Source of the DNA: Silurus meridionalis
Taxonomy: Eukaryota; Chordata; Actinopteri; Siluriformes; Siluridae
Length of the DNA: 64,000 nucleotides
NCBI RefSeq assembly: GCF_014805685.1
Contig: NC_060899.1
Coordinates: 10,540,454 to 10,604,453 of the forward strand
Direction of reading: 5' to 3'
Position 1 is the first letter of the stretch. The number at the start of each line of letters is the position of its first letter. Below are positions 23,914 through 36,978 of this stretch, in pieces. The position numbers and the translations under genes were made by a program. Under the pieces are notes generated by a model. The model was not told the DNA's origin, did no database searches, and saw nothing but the letters and a program-made list of their open reading frames with translations.

Positions 23914-26900
23914 GCATGCACATCGATGTGGAGGATAGAAATCTGCCAGCCTTTGTTGTCATGTCTTTGCTGGACTTCTTCAAATGTACCGACATCTTGA
24001 GCTGCGTTCTCTTCCACTGATTCTTTTTGTGTATTATTACTTTACAAAGGATAAAGAGTAGCAGAATATTCCCACTGAGTCAACAAATCTCTTTGCCACA
24101 ATGACATTCCTTTGCTTTGATATCCATAATGTCTGTGTTACATTATCATGTGATGATTAATGATTCTCACTGAAGGATCAGTGATCAGTTGGTGAAAGGA
24201 ATCACATATTTCTTATTTCTTATTATTCTTATACTTATACTTTTAAAGTGCAAAACTCCAAATTCTTACTTCCAGCATGAAAATGTTTATAGCACTGGGT
24301 CTTTATTGTCTTGAGGATCACTTATCATGCCAGTAGGCAGCATCTGCAGCCCATGACAGCCCAGTCTGGGAATAAGGCAAAAAGAAATGCCAGGGAACTT
24401 GTGTTGGATTGTTCCCCATGCTACTGCGAAAGACAGGAACAGGAAGGACCTGGTGCTGGTAGGGTTATTATATGAGACACACTCGGGGGAAGTGTGATAG
24501 ATGGGGCATAGTGTTGAAGCCGGAAAAGGAAGGTGTTTTGGGATCTACATGCCAGGCAATATAGTACAGCTGGCACCAAGTCTTTGAAAGATTGGTGCCT
24601 TGACCGAATTTGAAAGAAAAGGATCGAGGTCATGAAGACAGATACTTACTTGGATTAGCAGTATTAAAGCCTATTAAGTCTATGCCTCTTTCAATCTTCC
24701 TAGGATTGAAGTTGTACACTGTGCAGGCTGGGAGATGTGCTGGCTGGTGTGCAGATTGATTTGCTGTGTTCAAATGAAGAAATATTGATTTTAGATCAGG
24801 CCTGCCAAGTACAAGATAAAAACAGAGAAGGGCTATTCGAAGAAAATTTGTGAATATCCAGCTAATTTCAATCCCTTGCTTACAAAAGGTCTAGATAAGT
24901 TGTATAAATGGAGACAGCAGTTACCTTTTAAAAGTTAACTATTAGTAATTATTTCATGGCTAATAAATAAGACACATTGATTTGTAAGTAGTAAGGTTTT
25001 GTTTTACACTGTTTCTTACAACTCTAACTTCATCTGTTTCGAAACTGAAAAAAGGAATAAACGCATGTCTCTGATCATATTCAGCTTCTGAGTGGCTACA
25101 ACATGCTACAACAGATTATCCGCTGCCGTATTGGTTTCCATTTAAAGCATTGAAGGTTTCTTTACATGTTAAGCATTTCCTCTAAATCCCCACAAATTAC
25201 TTGTTGCACCCATATCCAGTTGATGATCTTTGCAGACGGTTTTAGGGGCATTCTGGTCATTTTTTTTGCATTATTCTGGTTATTATTCTGGTTGATATTT
25301 TACAGCTGATCCAGTCATTGATACTACTACACAGTGACACTAGCAGTTATTATTTTGCTGAATGCTATTTATTTTGTATTAAAGCATGACAAAGCTGTTG
25401 CTGCTGTTGTTTTTCTGTTTTATAAACCAGATTGTCCCAAAGCTTTTTAAACAGGCATCATGCTTTTAACCCCGCAGTTTGAAAACTAATGGGGGGGCTT
25501 CCACTTCTGGCTAGTACTGTCACTCATGACCTGTTTTTATATTAGATTGCCTAGCAATAATAATTTATATCGTGCTTTAGTATCTAACAGTTAGAAATGA
25601 TTGTATTGAGATAAACTGGGTATGAGTTCCTACAGTATCAGACTACCTTCTGGTTAACACATATTAAAAGATTTTATGGATAATATCATGAATAACTCAC
25701 AATAATTTTCCAATGCAAGATTTATAGAAAACGTTTAAGATGCACAAGTATGATTATCTGATTAATTACATTTTCCTTTATAACATAAAGGAGGAGTGTG
25801 TTTTACTTACCTAGCAAAGAGCATTATGGGAAGAAGGCAAGTCAATGGGGGCAGTGCAATGCCCTGGGCTTTCACAGTAAAATCCACATGCTATGGTATT
25901 CATGTAGACTTTACTTTGACACGTTACCCCTAACTAAACATTCTTACAAAGTACAACCATTAATGGTAAAGTTTTTTCTTAATGACAGAATAATATTTTA
26001 GCCACACTGAAAATATTGTTCAAAAATAGCTTTAAAAAGACGAGAACATGAGCATATGTGAGACTTGCTGGAGAAACAAGAACATTCCACAGAGGCCTCA
26101 CCTCACAACTTAGAGGACTTAATGAATTAATGAAAGTTAATGTCTTGGTGCCAAATAACAAGGCATACGTCTTGTGAAAGCCTTGAAGGGTCTGGACCTA
26201 CATAATTGGTTTAATGTTATGTCTGATATATAATATATATGACACAGCCATCCTGGATAAGGTAAGGTCTAATTTTGTTGCCTCAGTGTGTATTGTCTAT
26301 CAAATTCAGCGTGTTTTTTCTTAACCCTCACAGTTCTGCCACTGATGGTCTTATTAATGTTGAAAGGCATGTGGAGGTATATGTGCGATGTAGCCCAGCT
26401 ATCAGCCATTATTGTCTACTCACGGCTCTCTCTGTCCCTCTGTGTGTTTCACTCTTTCTTTATCTGTCTTTGTCTGTCTGCCTCTGTCACATTGACTCTC
26501 CCTTACTCTGTCTCTGTCTGTCACATGCTCCCTTCCTGTCTGTTCTCTTTTTCTGCCTGTTGCTCTTTCTTTTACTGTCATTTATTCTCACTCTTGCGGC
26601 GTCTCTTTTTCATCTTTCTTTATCTATCTCACACTTCTTGTGTCTTGCTACTTGAGATGGGTCTGATGTCAGCCTCTCTTCCTAGCCAAGTGAAATAGAA
26701 GCAAATTTTAATCATTGCACATGTACAGACCTGATCATAAGCAAGGGAAGAAAATGAAAATGTTCATGTTGTTGAGTATGAGCATAAATTCATCCGACGC
26801 TGATACAGCCAGACTGTGAAAAGCAGACAAACAGAAATAAAGCAAAGACAGAGAATTAAGAGGATTTAGACACTGCTGCATATTCAATTATATTCTCATA

Positions 26901-28535
26901 CTGCATTCATGTAAAAAAGGTCTCATGCAGCATGTCCATAATTGGTCTCCAATCTCTCCAATGAAAGACAAACTTCTTTTGGAAGAAACCCAACAGGTAG
27001 AGCTGGGTATTAATGGGATCTGTAAAGCCTTATGCTAGTGCTACCATCCTATTATTATTCTGTTCACACACCGGGTCGGATTTAGGGAATCCATGCTCTG
27101 AATTTCAATTCACTCACTCTCAAAGTAGGTCTGGGTCTCGGCGTGTGATAATATCAATAAGCGTGTTCCATTAACCCTGGTCTCCACATTACAGCAGCTG
27201 TATCAGAATGAGTTATGGGGTGATTCCTAAAGCGAGTTCCTGAGCAAAGGCAGTAGAAAGAATGAGGATCCTTTGACTCTGAGAAACTCTGAGAAACCTT
27301 CCTGTCACAAGGCGCAACTCAAAAATCTTAATCATAAACAAGATACAAGTTCCTAGATCTTTTATTTTGGCTGTACCTTCCTTTCCGGATGTATCTATTT
27401 CCCCGGATTTTCTCATTCTCTCACTCTACTGGCTTGCACACACTTTTCCAGCAGTGCCTGAGAACTCATTTAATGGTGACATTTTTGACAGTCACAGGCC
27501 TTTTGCAAGCCCTTGTCCTCATTTTTTTGAGCTTACCTATACCCAGAGTCATTACCCCAGCCATCAAAGGAGGAAAAATTTCTAATAAATGAAAGGAGTA
27601 GGAAAGAGACCATGAATCCTGAGAGCAAGACTGGATAAACATTCATACTTTCTTTTTGAAATGAAAGGCATGAAATGAAGGTCCCGTAGGTTTCCCTAGT
27701 TTTCAGCATCTGCTTTCTGTCAGTCTGCTAAGCAGCAATTCTTACTTCATCGGGCACATTTGTAATAAAGTTCATGCTCTCATGCCCAGCAGTCTGGATT
27801 GTGTTCAGTTCCTGAACTAAAGAATGACAGATCCTATGGAGTGTTGTGCCAAAGACACACAATTCTTCACTAGTGTACCTCCTGGGTCAGTATGATATTT
27901 TATCTCCTTTGTAAGTGTAACAGCCATATACATTTTTTCACTTTCTTAATGGCAACAATCTGTAGGTCAGACAACAGCACTCATGCTCACCTCCTGCCAA
28001 AGGTGTCTTTAATTGCTGTCATTACAGCATATATACTACAGATTCTGTTATTTACTCATGTTATAGCTTCCAGTAGTGCATCAGACAGAGGGCATTAGTT
28101 GTAATTGACAAAACATTACAAAATTGTGTTCAGTCTCTTACTTTGTGTGAAAGTCAAAATCCGCTAATTGTACATGCTAAACAAAGTGTGCACTTTGACT
28201 TGGGTCAAATTATGCGAGAGCATGCAGGACCAAGAGCTTACAGGAAGCTTCTGCACTTATTTTCCATCCTGTTAGCGATTTACCCAGAGCTAAAGCGGAA
28301 AGTATGACTCGACACTTCTACAGCAGCATTGGACAGGACTACATTCCATGGTATTGTACTTCTGTACGGTTAGTAACTTCTCTATCAGAGGGAAACACTC
28401 ATGGTAATATGTACTATAAAGATCATTACCACTTTTCAATGTCTAATGTCTATGTACATAATCAGACATTTTGACAACCATTGGTGAAAATACACAATGA
28501 ATAGCTTTACATACGGAATGGTTATAAAGACAATC

Positions 28536-28561
28536 ATGATGATGATGATGATGATGATGAT
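28536..28561. repeat. ATG trinucleotide repeat
   Basis: About eight units, with degenerate GAT/ATG triplets continuing to about 28640. Confidence 0.85.
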
Positions 28562-30514
28562 TATGGTGATAAGAATTTGTAGAATCAGAAAGCTGATTCT
28601 CATGATGCTGATGAGAGTGATGAAGATTATGCTGATGATATCTTATGGTGTGCTTGATTTAGTTACTTTAGTATATTTTATGTCGAAAATGTTTTATATT
28701 ATTTAAATCAGCTAATTTGGTAATGAATAAGACAGGATGGGGGATGAACGTAATTAGGAAAATAAAAGAATAAGTGGAGAATAATGATTGACTTGGTGCT
28801 TAATGAGACAAAAGAACCCCTGCAGATTGCCATTTCACCTACTGTATAAACAACAATGCCATTTGTCCTGAAGGCCTGTAGGAAAGTAAAAGCAAGAGCT
28901 TTAACTCTGACACTGGAGTCTCTGCCCTAAATAAACATCTCTTTGCAAAATGCTTTACCTCTGCAATGATTACATAGTTGTTTTCTGTAATGTTTTCATA
29001 CCAATAATAACATTATAAAATGGCTCCATTAATATAAACTTTTAAACATTGTCTAAGCCACTGTTGTAGAAAATAAATCAACACATTCTGACCAGACAGA
29101 AGCGAGCCTCCAGTAATGAGTGTGTGTGTGATTTAAATGGTGGCCAATCAGTTTAGAACTCTAGATGTAAAACAAAGCCGATAATGCATTTATGAAGAAG
29201 GAGAGATGTATCAGTACAGACATCTCGATTATTGCTTCACTTTCAGACATATATTAGTCTAAGTAACAAGTTATGGACTTAATTTAAGTCTTTATTGCAT
29301 CTGATGAAATTAAATGTACTTGGGAGAGGGAGAGATTTCAAATACCTGAGTTCAGTCTGCTGTAATGGACTGATATTGGCTCCTAAAATAGGGTGCTTAG
29401 AATGAGATTTGAGGCTATACTACTGCAATATAAGAGCGGTGTAAAGAGCAGAAAAAGTGATGCTGTAAGGCAAGATTTTCTCCCTATGTTAGGTTCGAGT
29501 GTTGGGCATGTCAGACAAAAGGGAGGCAGCATCTGCTGATTTCTCAGTGAGATTTTTACAAGGTGATTCTTGCTCATGAAACAACATGGTTTTTAGTTTA
29601 ATGCAAACTCCATTCGTACTCACATTAGCTGCATCTCTGAGCTCTCAGAGTTACTCTCAGAGGTTTTCTTGCCCAGTCTAATAGAGTACGCATTTGGAAA
29701 GGATTGGCACAGACTGGTGTATTCAAGCCCATAAAGTAGCTTCTAGAAGCTGCCTTCTTTTGACAGCATGAAAGCCTTTACAGCATAGCTAATGGTTCCT
29801 GACAGCTGATGTTTGTGGCTTTTCTGCCCCATAGTTGGATAGCAGTTTAACTGTTGCAGTTCCTGAAACTACACTATACTGTATATAGTAAACTTAGCTT
29901 TAATAAAAATATTTTTACCACAACACTGAATACTGGATTTTCTAGTCAAATAGTGTGTTAAATCATTAGTTCATAATAAAAAAATCTATTATTTTAGTAC
30001 TTTTTCATTTCTAGTATACTAAAAACTCACAGGGGCATCCTGTGTGGCTGCATAATATAAGGCTTCTAATAAACTAATTAAAATGTCAGGAATATGTAAC
30101 TCAAGATAATTGTATACAGCAAAATAAAAGTATAAAGGATAATATAATATAATGCAACATTCACAATTGTCAATATGTGTTTTGACAAAAAAAAAAAAAA
30201 AAAGTGTTTTTTTTCTATTACATTTTGAAGTCTTCATTGTCAGTATGTTTACTGTCATGGCTGTGTTGTTTGGATAAAGGCCTTTTTCCAGTTTTGTTGT
30301 AAAATGGCAATTTATTTATTTTTTTTTTAATTGCATTCAGATGAGAATGTCAGGATCTTTAGACCATGTATCGCTACCCCTTGTTGATCTGTTTTTTGGC
30401 ATTCTGATTATTGGCTTCTCTGACTTTGTCTCTGCTGTCCCATATTGGATATTGGAATCGACAGTAAGAAAAAAAGCAGCAGTGTATCAGTGTAGGGTAT
30501 CATTTATTTCTGCA

Positions 30515-30560
30515 AAGCTGCTTTGTGCATTGATAAAAACAGTAATTCAATAAAATTAAA
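30515..30560 (+). repeat. Retroelement-tail-like repeat, short terminal piece
   Basis: GCAAAGCTGCTTTGTGCATT followed by GATAAAAACAGTAATTC resembles the last 50 bases of the repeat family at 17257. Confidence 0.4.
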
Positions 30561-32196
30561 TTTAACTAAATGATATAAGCGAAAACAGGACCATACTTCT
30601 TTGCAAATGTAATGTAAGTATACAAGAGTATATATTCAAAAACAAATGTTCAAAGAGTAGAATATCTCATTAATAAATTGAATAATAATTTATTAAAATG
30701 TTATTATTACAATTATTATTAGGAACAAAACACTTGCTATAGGCATATCTAGATATAAAGTGAATGAATTAATAGAAAATCGTATAAATAAATTATTTCA
30801 ATGTTTTATGTGCCCACACGCTATTTTTTTTTTATATTGTGCCCTTCTTGTCCCCCCCACAAAAATACGAAGCATCTGTGCATGTAAGGAAACAAGAACT
30901 TTAACAAAAAATAAATAAATAAATGGACAAACAAACATGAACTGCTGCCAGAAATGTAAAACCTGATGATGAACCACCAAACACAGGGGTCGAGGTTCTA
31001 TGGCTTAAAATATATCTGTGACTAGCAAAGAACAATGGAGAAACAAGCTGCTCGGTAGTTTGCAACCTAGCAGGCAGTGTTACTAGTGTTGCACACAACA
31101 GCAGTTGAAGAAAAATGGTAGACAGAGGCAGCAAATGATGCAATGGTATTTTAGTTGTATGGTAACAGGAGGAGATAAGAGGACGACTTTAAACAGCTGA
31201 CTTCCTAGCAGAAAATGAATTGGCTAATTCTGAGTCTAGACAGCTGGTGATATTTATGAAAGAGTTGGAGTGCCCTTCTTTCAAACAGCTTTGGACCCAT
31301 ATTTCAAACTATGGAGCTACCTAATTGGGAAGGTTATATCATAAATGCACCAGTGTACTACAATCACACTCGTGGATTACCTTGTCAAGTCTGTTATATA
31401 ATGAGTATGACAGAGTATAACATAATTGCTGTCAATTTGTCAGATGAACATTATTGCTGCAAACATTCTCATCTAACACATATCTAAAGTGGATTCAGAT
31501 CCAATGACACGAGGCACTGGAAACAGTGTACACCTGCTCACTAAAACTAGGCAGCCAAAGATTGCAAGGCCAGATTATTACTACTCTTCTGCTTGTTCAC
31601 AGTGATTTGCTACTTATTGCAATTTGATATGTAAATTTAATGCAATTTGGTATTAATATGACGATTTAACTGTTTAAAGTTAGATTTAATATTATGGAAC
31701 TTTCCCCAAGCCATTAGTTTTTATTCTCACATACACCATAGGATCTATATACAGCTGTTGGCACTCTTACAAGTTAAACTCTTCAGCTCTTATACTGTAA
31801 ATGCTCAAGCTAAAGACTGCTTGAATGTTTTCTAATAGAAAATGTAAGCATTATCAATATTTATTTGTATTTATAACTTACATATATTGTCTTCCATACA
31901 AATCCCTGTGTATATGCAGCTATTGGAAATGGCACGTAATAGAATTAGCACATTGATATATACATAAACATAATTTAGATTACAGCTAAAACTATGGTCA
32001 GAGTGATGCAGTTATAGAAATTATCCAATATTAATTACCCTGTTAAATTTCAAGTCAGCTGACATGTTGCTGCAGCATTTTAATGGTAGGATTTACTGCT
32101 CTTTCCATAAATTTGGTGTCATCTGGAAGAGACATTTCCTTATTCAAAGAATGTAGAATACATTTGTTGCCATCTAAATGCTAGATGCTGTGATTT

Positions 32197-32198
<2 letters not shown>

Positions 32199-32246
<48 letters not shown>
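32199..32246. repeat. GT microsatellite
   Basis: GT run with one early GC interruption. Confidence 0.92.
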
Positions 32247-32249
<3 letters not shown>

Positions 32250-32388
32250 TGTGTGGAACCACTGGACCCAGGGCCCCAAACATTTGATAAAGTTATGATT
32301 ATCTTAACCTGTAGAGAGTCTTTAATTATATGCTTGCTCTACAATTTAGCAAACGAATAAAAAGAAACACTTTATATATATTAGAAAT

Positions 32389-33020
32389 ATGTCAGTAGGA
32401 GTAAGACAGAGTACGTGTGTGAGTGAGAGGGGGGGCAGTGGAGTGGTGCAGTTGCAGGGAGAAGAGGTGGTGAAGTGGAGGAGTTCAACAGTGCAAAGTA
32501 ATGGCGAGTGTGTTAGAGAAGTGAAGAAAAGAGTGCAGGCAGGGTGGGGTGGGTGGAGAAGAGTGATAGCAGGAGTGATTTGTGATAGAAGGGTATCTGC
32601 AAGAGTGAAAGGGAAAGTTTATAGGACTGTGGTGAGACTTGTGATGTTGCATGGTTTAGAGACAGTGGCATCGACTAAAAGACAGGAGGTGGAGCTGGAG
32701 GTAGCAGAACTGAAGATGTTGAGGTTTTCGTTGGGAGTGACGATGATGGACAGGATTAGAAATGAGTTTATTTATGTGCACAGGAGGGACATGGGGTATA
32801 TTGGTAGAAGAATGCAAGGATGGAGCCACCAGGAAGGAGGAAAAGAGGAAGTTTATGGATGTTATGAGGGAAGACATGCAGGTAGTTGGTTTCAAAGAGG
32901 CAGATGTCGAGGACAGAGTATTATGGAGATGGTGATCTGCTGTGGTGGATCATGGGAGCAGCTGAAAGAAGAAGAAGAAGAAGAAGAAGTAGAAGAAAAA
33001 GAAAAAAGAAGAAGATATAT
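32389..33020 (+). pseudogene. Non-LTR retrotransposon (RTE-like) 3' fragment, C-terminus of the reverse transcriptase protein
   Basis: The + frame opened at 32389 contains STVQSNGECVREVKKRVQAG, WRRVIAGVICDRRVSARVKG and KVYRTVVRLVMLHGLETV, then ELEVAELKMLRFSLGVTM and RIRNEF. This block is highly characteristic of the region downstream of the reverse-transcriptase core in an abundant fish LINE. The frame then jumps over a deletion to RRDMGYIGRRM, and the following part is frameshifted. A GATCTGCTGTGGTGGATCAT stretch and a GAA-repeat tail (32967-33016) mark the element's 3' end. It is 5'-truncated, as is usual for LINEs. The RTE clade assignment is from memory of the family and less certain. Confidence 0.75.
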
Positions 33021-33461
33021 TAGAAATATAAACTGTGTTTACACTTATTTACTTCATTACTTTTTTTATTGATGGCACATCTGGAACATTGGCACTTACA
33101 ACTATTAAGTGCAGGCAATAAAGAAAATGTATAGATTTGAGTGTTTCTAGTGCTGAAAGTAGTTAAGAATGACCTTCTTGAAGATTGAAATTAGCCAGCA
33201 GAAATAACCCTGGGAAGATTTTATTTGTTTTAACTGATGCATTTGCCATACCTGAAAACTGCTCCATTATTCCTGATCATTGATGGAACATGGGTTAGTG
33301 CTACTGCTGAGGATTTGATTTTGACACTGTGTTTGGTGTGTAGCAGAAAGTGATGCGGTGCAGTGTGGTATCGGCCCCAGGATTAATGGGATTGGCATCT
33401 ATCTAATTGATCAGTGCATGATAGGGGGTTAGGCTAACCCAGTGGAAAAGAGAAAAGAGAC

Positions 33462-33466
<5 letters not shown>

Positions 33467-33504
<38 letters not shown>
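33467..33504. repeat. GA microsatellite
   Basis: Uninterrupted GA run. Confidence 0.92.
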
Positions 33505-33507
<3 letters not shown>

Positions 33508-34027
33508 GCTGCTTTATAGTACTGTCTTGCTAAATTCAGTGTGAATGAATAAGGGAGGGGGACCCAGAATAATGAGTACATCCATAAAAGGGAATGTACT
33601 TTATATTGCATGTCAATATAACGTTGAGCATGTGTTTCATCGTGCAGTAGCTCTAGAGAGTAGCAGTGTGAGCTTTAGTCTCTGATGTGTATACAGTGGT
33701 TCTGTGTTACTACTATGTCATGATACACACAGTAGCAGTGATGAATGATTAACATAAGCTGCGAAACACCGACCACCCCTTTTAATTTCTCTGAATCGGT
33801 TTGATCATTTATTGGATTTTATCAGGACTTTTAGGCTAAGCTGACTGAAACAACCCTAGCCCCAATTGCCTTTATTGTGCAATAAACAGTGCATAGAAGC
33901 TTATTAAACTGTAAAATCCACACACTCATTCTTTCTTTATTCAACCTATTTTTATCATCCTTTGTCGCTTTTTCTTCCACTATTTATCTTTTATCTTCTA
34001 CTCTCTTTTACTATTTTAAGACTAGCA

Positions 34028-34030
<3 letters not shown>

Positions 34031-34073
<43 letters not shown>

Positions 34074-34101
34074 ACACACACACACACAAACACACTCTCT
34101 C

Positions 34102-34135
<34 letters not shown>
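34031..34135. repeat. Compound TC/CA/TC microsatellite
   Basis: (TC)n to 34070, a short CA run to about 34095, then TC again to 34135. Confidence 0.92.
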
Positions 34136-34507
34136 CCTATCTCTGTGCCAGACTGTGTAAATCTGCTGTAGATAATGGTCTCTGTGTGGGTGAATGCCAG
34201 TTTTTGGAGTTGTGGCTGCTGTTGAAACCGGTTGTTGCCCAGCTGGAATAATGAATGGCTCTGGTTTTTCTGCCTCTCCTTCACTCTTGGGCGCCAGCGC
34301 GTCACACGGGCAAGCTTCCCTACCAAGCTGCCTGCCAGGCCACTGATCACTCTCACACTCACACACACAGACCCAAGGTAAACGAAAAGCTGTTCATTCA
34401 GGTGCCTTCTGGGAAATCATACTCTTAGTTTAGATAAAGATTAGAGGCAAAAGGATCAGTCTTCTTTTGAATTGTATATCATTGAGCTCTTAAGGTGATT
34501 TAGGACT

Positions 34508-34594
34508 GATGGATGGATGGATGGATGGATGGATGGATGGATGGATGAAGGATGGATGGATGGATGGATGGATGGATGGATGGATGGATGGATA
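34508..34594. repeat. GGAT tetranucleotide repeat
   Basis: About 21 units with one AAGG interruption near 34548. Confidence 0.93.
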
Positions 34595-36430
34595 GGGGGA
34601 AATGGTCCATATTTTTTTAAAACTGTTTAGGCCCAGCAAATAGGAGTAAATTCTAACTCCAACTATTCTAACTCAGATATACTGACTAGATCCCCAGATC
34701 TCACAAAGTCAGACAATCAATGATTAAAATCAAGAAGAGCTGGTCACCGAAGCAGCTTAGAATATCTACATTGCAGAGGATCAATCCAGCAACTATGGAT
34801 TTTTAATACATAATTAGGAATGCTAATCTTGTTCATCATCTCTTTGACCTTTGCATGAAACCGTCAACCATATTGACTAAACTTCATTTAAATTGTTTAT
34901 GCTGCAATTAAAAAACAAAACACATTAAAGATCCAGAATCTAAAATCTAAAGGCACAGAGCAGATTAATTAAAGTCTGTTTACAACACAGCACAATTACA
35001 GTCTGTTTTATATTTGTTTAAATCTGTTGTGAGGATGAACTGGGTGTCTGGGGTTTACGCTAGATTATCAGACACACTGAAAAGATCTCAGTCGCCTAAA
35101 TAGGCACGTCTGCTGCAATTTGAAAAGAAATCCCACTGAACCTCGCATGAATAAACAGCTTTGGTATTGAAATGGGTTCAAATTGAGAAAATACAGCCAG
35201 TGACACATTTCATCACTAACAAACAAACCCCCCTTGCTAGAAATGCCATCTTTCACAAATACTGACTTTCAAAATGTGGGAATTATCTGCATTTTGAACT
35301 CAGACAGAGACTTACGATTTAATAAAGCATATGCGCTGTCAATCAAAGTGCCTAATTTAATGAATATCTGCAGAATAGAAAGATCTTCTACCTGTGACTT
35401 CTGGTGGCATACAATGCTTGTTTCTAGTTCATGCTTCGACATCTCCAAATTTTGTATGCTAATAAGGTCTGATAGAAACAATCATGATGAGAACTTTTTG
35501 TACTTATGTGTGTGAAGGTGTTGCCATGAGTGTATGTAAACCCTTTAAGAGCCTGGAAGTAACACCCTGAAGCATGAAGTGAAGGCCATGTCTCCTTTAA
35601 TTAAAGCTCTGCATGACTGAGTGTGTGTTTGAGGAACTATAACCAGAATCAAAAATGTAGTAAACAATAATATTTAGATCATTTGTAAGTGTTGCCAGAA
35701 GTCTATAAAAGTGAGCTGAGGTGAGCGCTAAACATTTATCTCAGACTAACTGAAGCGAGAAAGAGGAGGCAGCAGGGTGTCTCTGCAAGTTCATGGTGAA
35801 ATGTAGAGATTAGATACAAACAGCTTCCTTCAAAGACAAAAGCAACATTTGATGCCTGCTAATTCTAAAGTCTTTATGGTATACCTTTTTGTTGAGGATT
35901 GAATTCTGTGAGGGATTTTATACACTTTGATATGCTTTATTCACTGCAATATCGCTCAACACTGTGCAACATGGAGACCCAAAGAATCAAAACTAATCCT
36001 AAACGTGCCTCCTAAGAGCTAATACGAAAATATTCGCAACACGGTTTGAACTACGACGATGACTGAACTGTCCAAGTGAACTACAGAGTGAAGTCCAGGT
36101 TCAGATCATTGCTAATTAGCTGCCCAGTAATTTGACCTTGTGCTGTTCATGTGACTTCTATACTAATGGATATTTTGTATGTGTGAGCCTCATAGTACAT
36201 GTAACAGGAATACTGAGAGAATAACTAAGACAAAATGCATTCATTAATCTATGTTTTCTGCCTACATTCCATATCATTAATGAAGAGGACACTGATTATA
36301 GGTCACTATGCCCAAGGGTGGGTGACTCTGTTGAGTTGCTGTAAACCAAGGGCATAGGAATGCCTGTACAATTAGAGATAATGTGAAGTAAAGATGTTGG
36401 TACGTCTGTTTTACCTTCTTTGGCAGAAAG

Positions 36431-36978
36431 TTTAACAAATCCACCATTTAACAGACATTTTTAACCAATAAACACACTCCCACAGACAGGTTTAACCAAT
36501 CCACACACTCCCACAGACAGGTTTAACTAATCCACACACTCCCACAGGCAAGTTTAAATAATCTGCCCACTCCTACAGAGAGTTTAACCAATCCATCAAC
36601 TAACACATACAGGTTTAACCAATCTATCCCCTCCTGCAGACAGGTTTAACCAATCTACTGACTCCCCCAAAGACGCTTAACCAATTCACACATTCTAAGA
36701 GATAAGTTTAACCAATTCACCCACTCCCACAGAAATGTTTAACCAATCCACCCACTCCCACAGAAAAGTTTAACTAATCCACCCACTCCCACAGAAAAGT
36801 TGACCCAATCCACACACTCCCACAGAAAAGTTTAACCAATTCACCCACTCCCACAGAAAAGTTTAGCCAATCCACCCACTCCCACAGAAAAGTTTAACTA
36901 ATCCACCCACTCCCACAGAAAAGTTGACCCAATCCACCCACTCACACCAAAAAGTTAAACCAATCCACCCACTCCCTA
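36431..36978. repeat. 31-bp minisatellite, about 18 tandem units
   Basis: Units read roughly TTTAACCAATCCACCCACTC plus CCACAGAAAAG, with a constant 31-base spacing. Early units (36431-36720) are diverged; units 9-17 are nearly uniform. Most units contain a CCAAT pentamer. Units with TTTAACTAAT and TTGACCCAAT alternate in a pattern repeated every four units (about 124 bp). There are no spacers between units. Confidence 0.92.

Noticed and set aside
32656..32895. 79-codon minus-strand ORF
   Set aside because: Antisense shadow of the LINE fragment.
34022..34366. Arg-Glu-rich minus-strand ORF
   Set aside because: Produced by reading a TC/CA microsatellite; no real protein features.
36431..36978. 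Possible CRISPR-like array
   Set aside because: Repeat units are contiguous with no spacers, and the genome is a vertebrate; it is a minisatellite.
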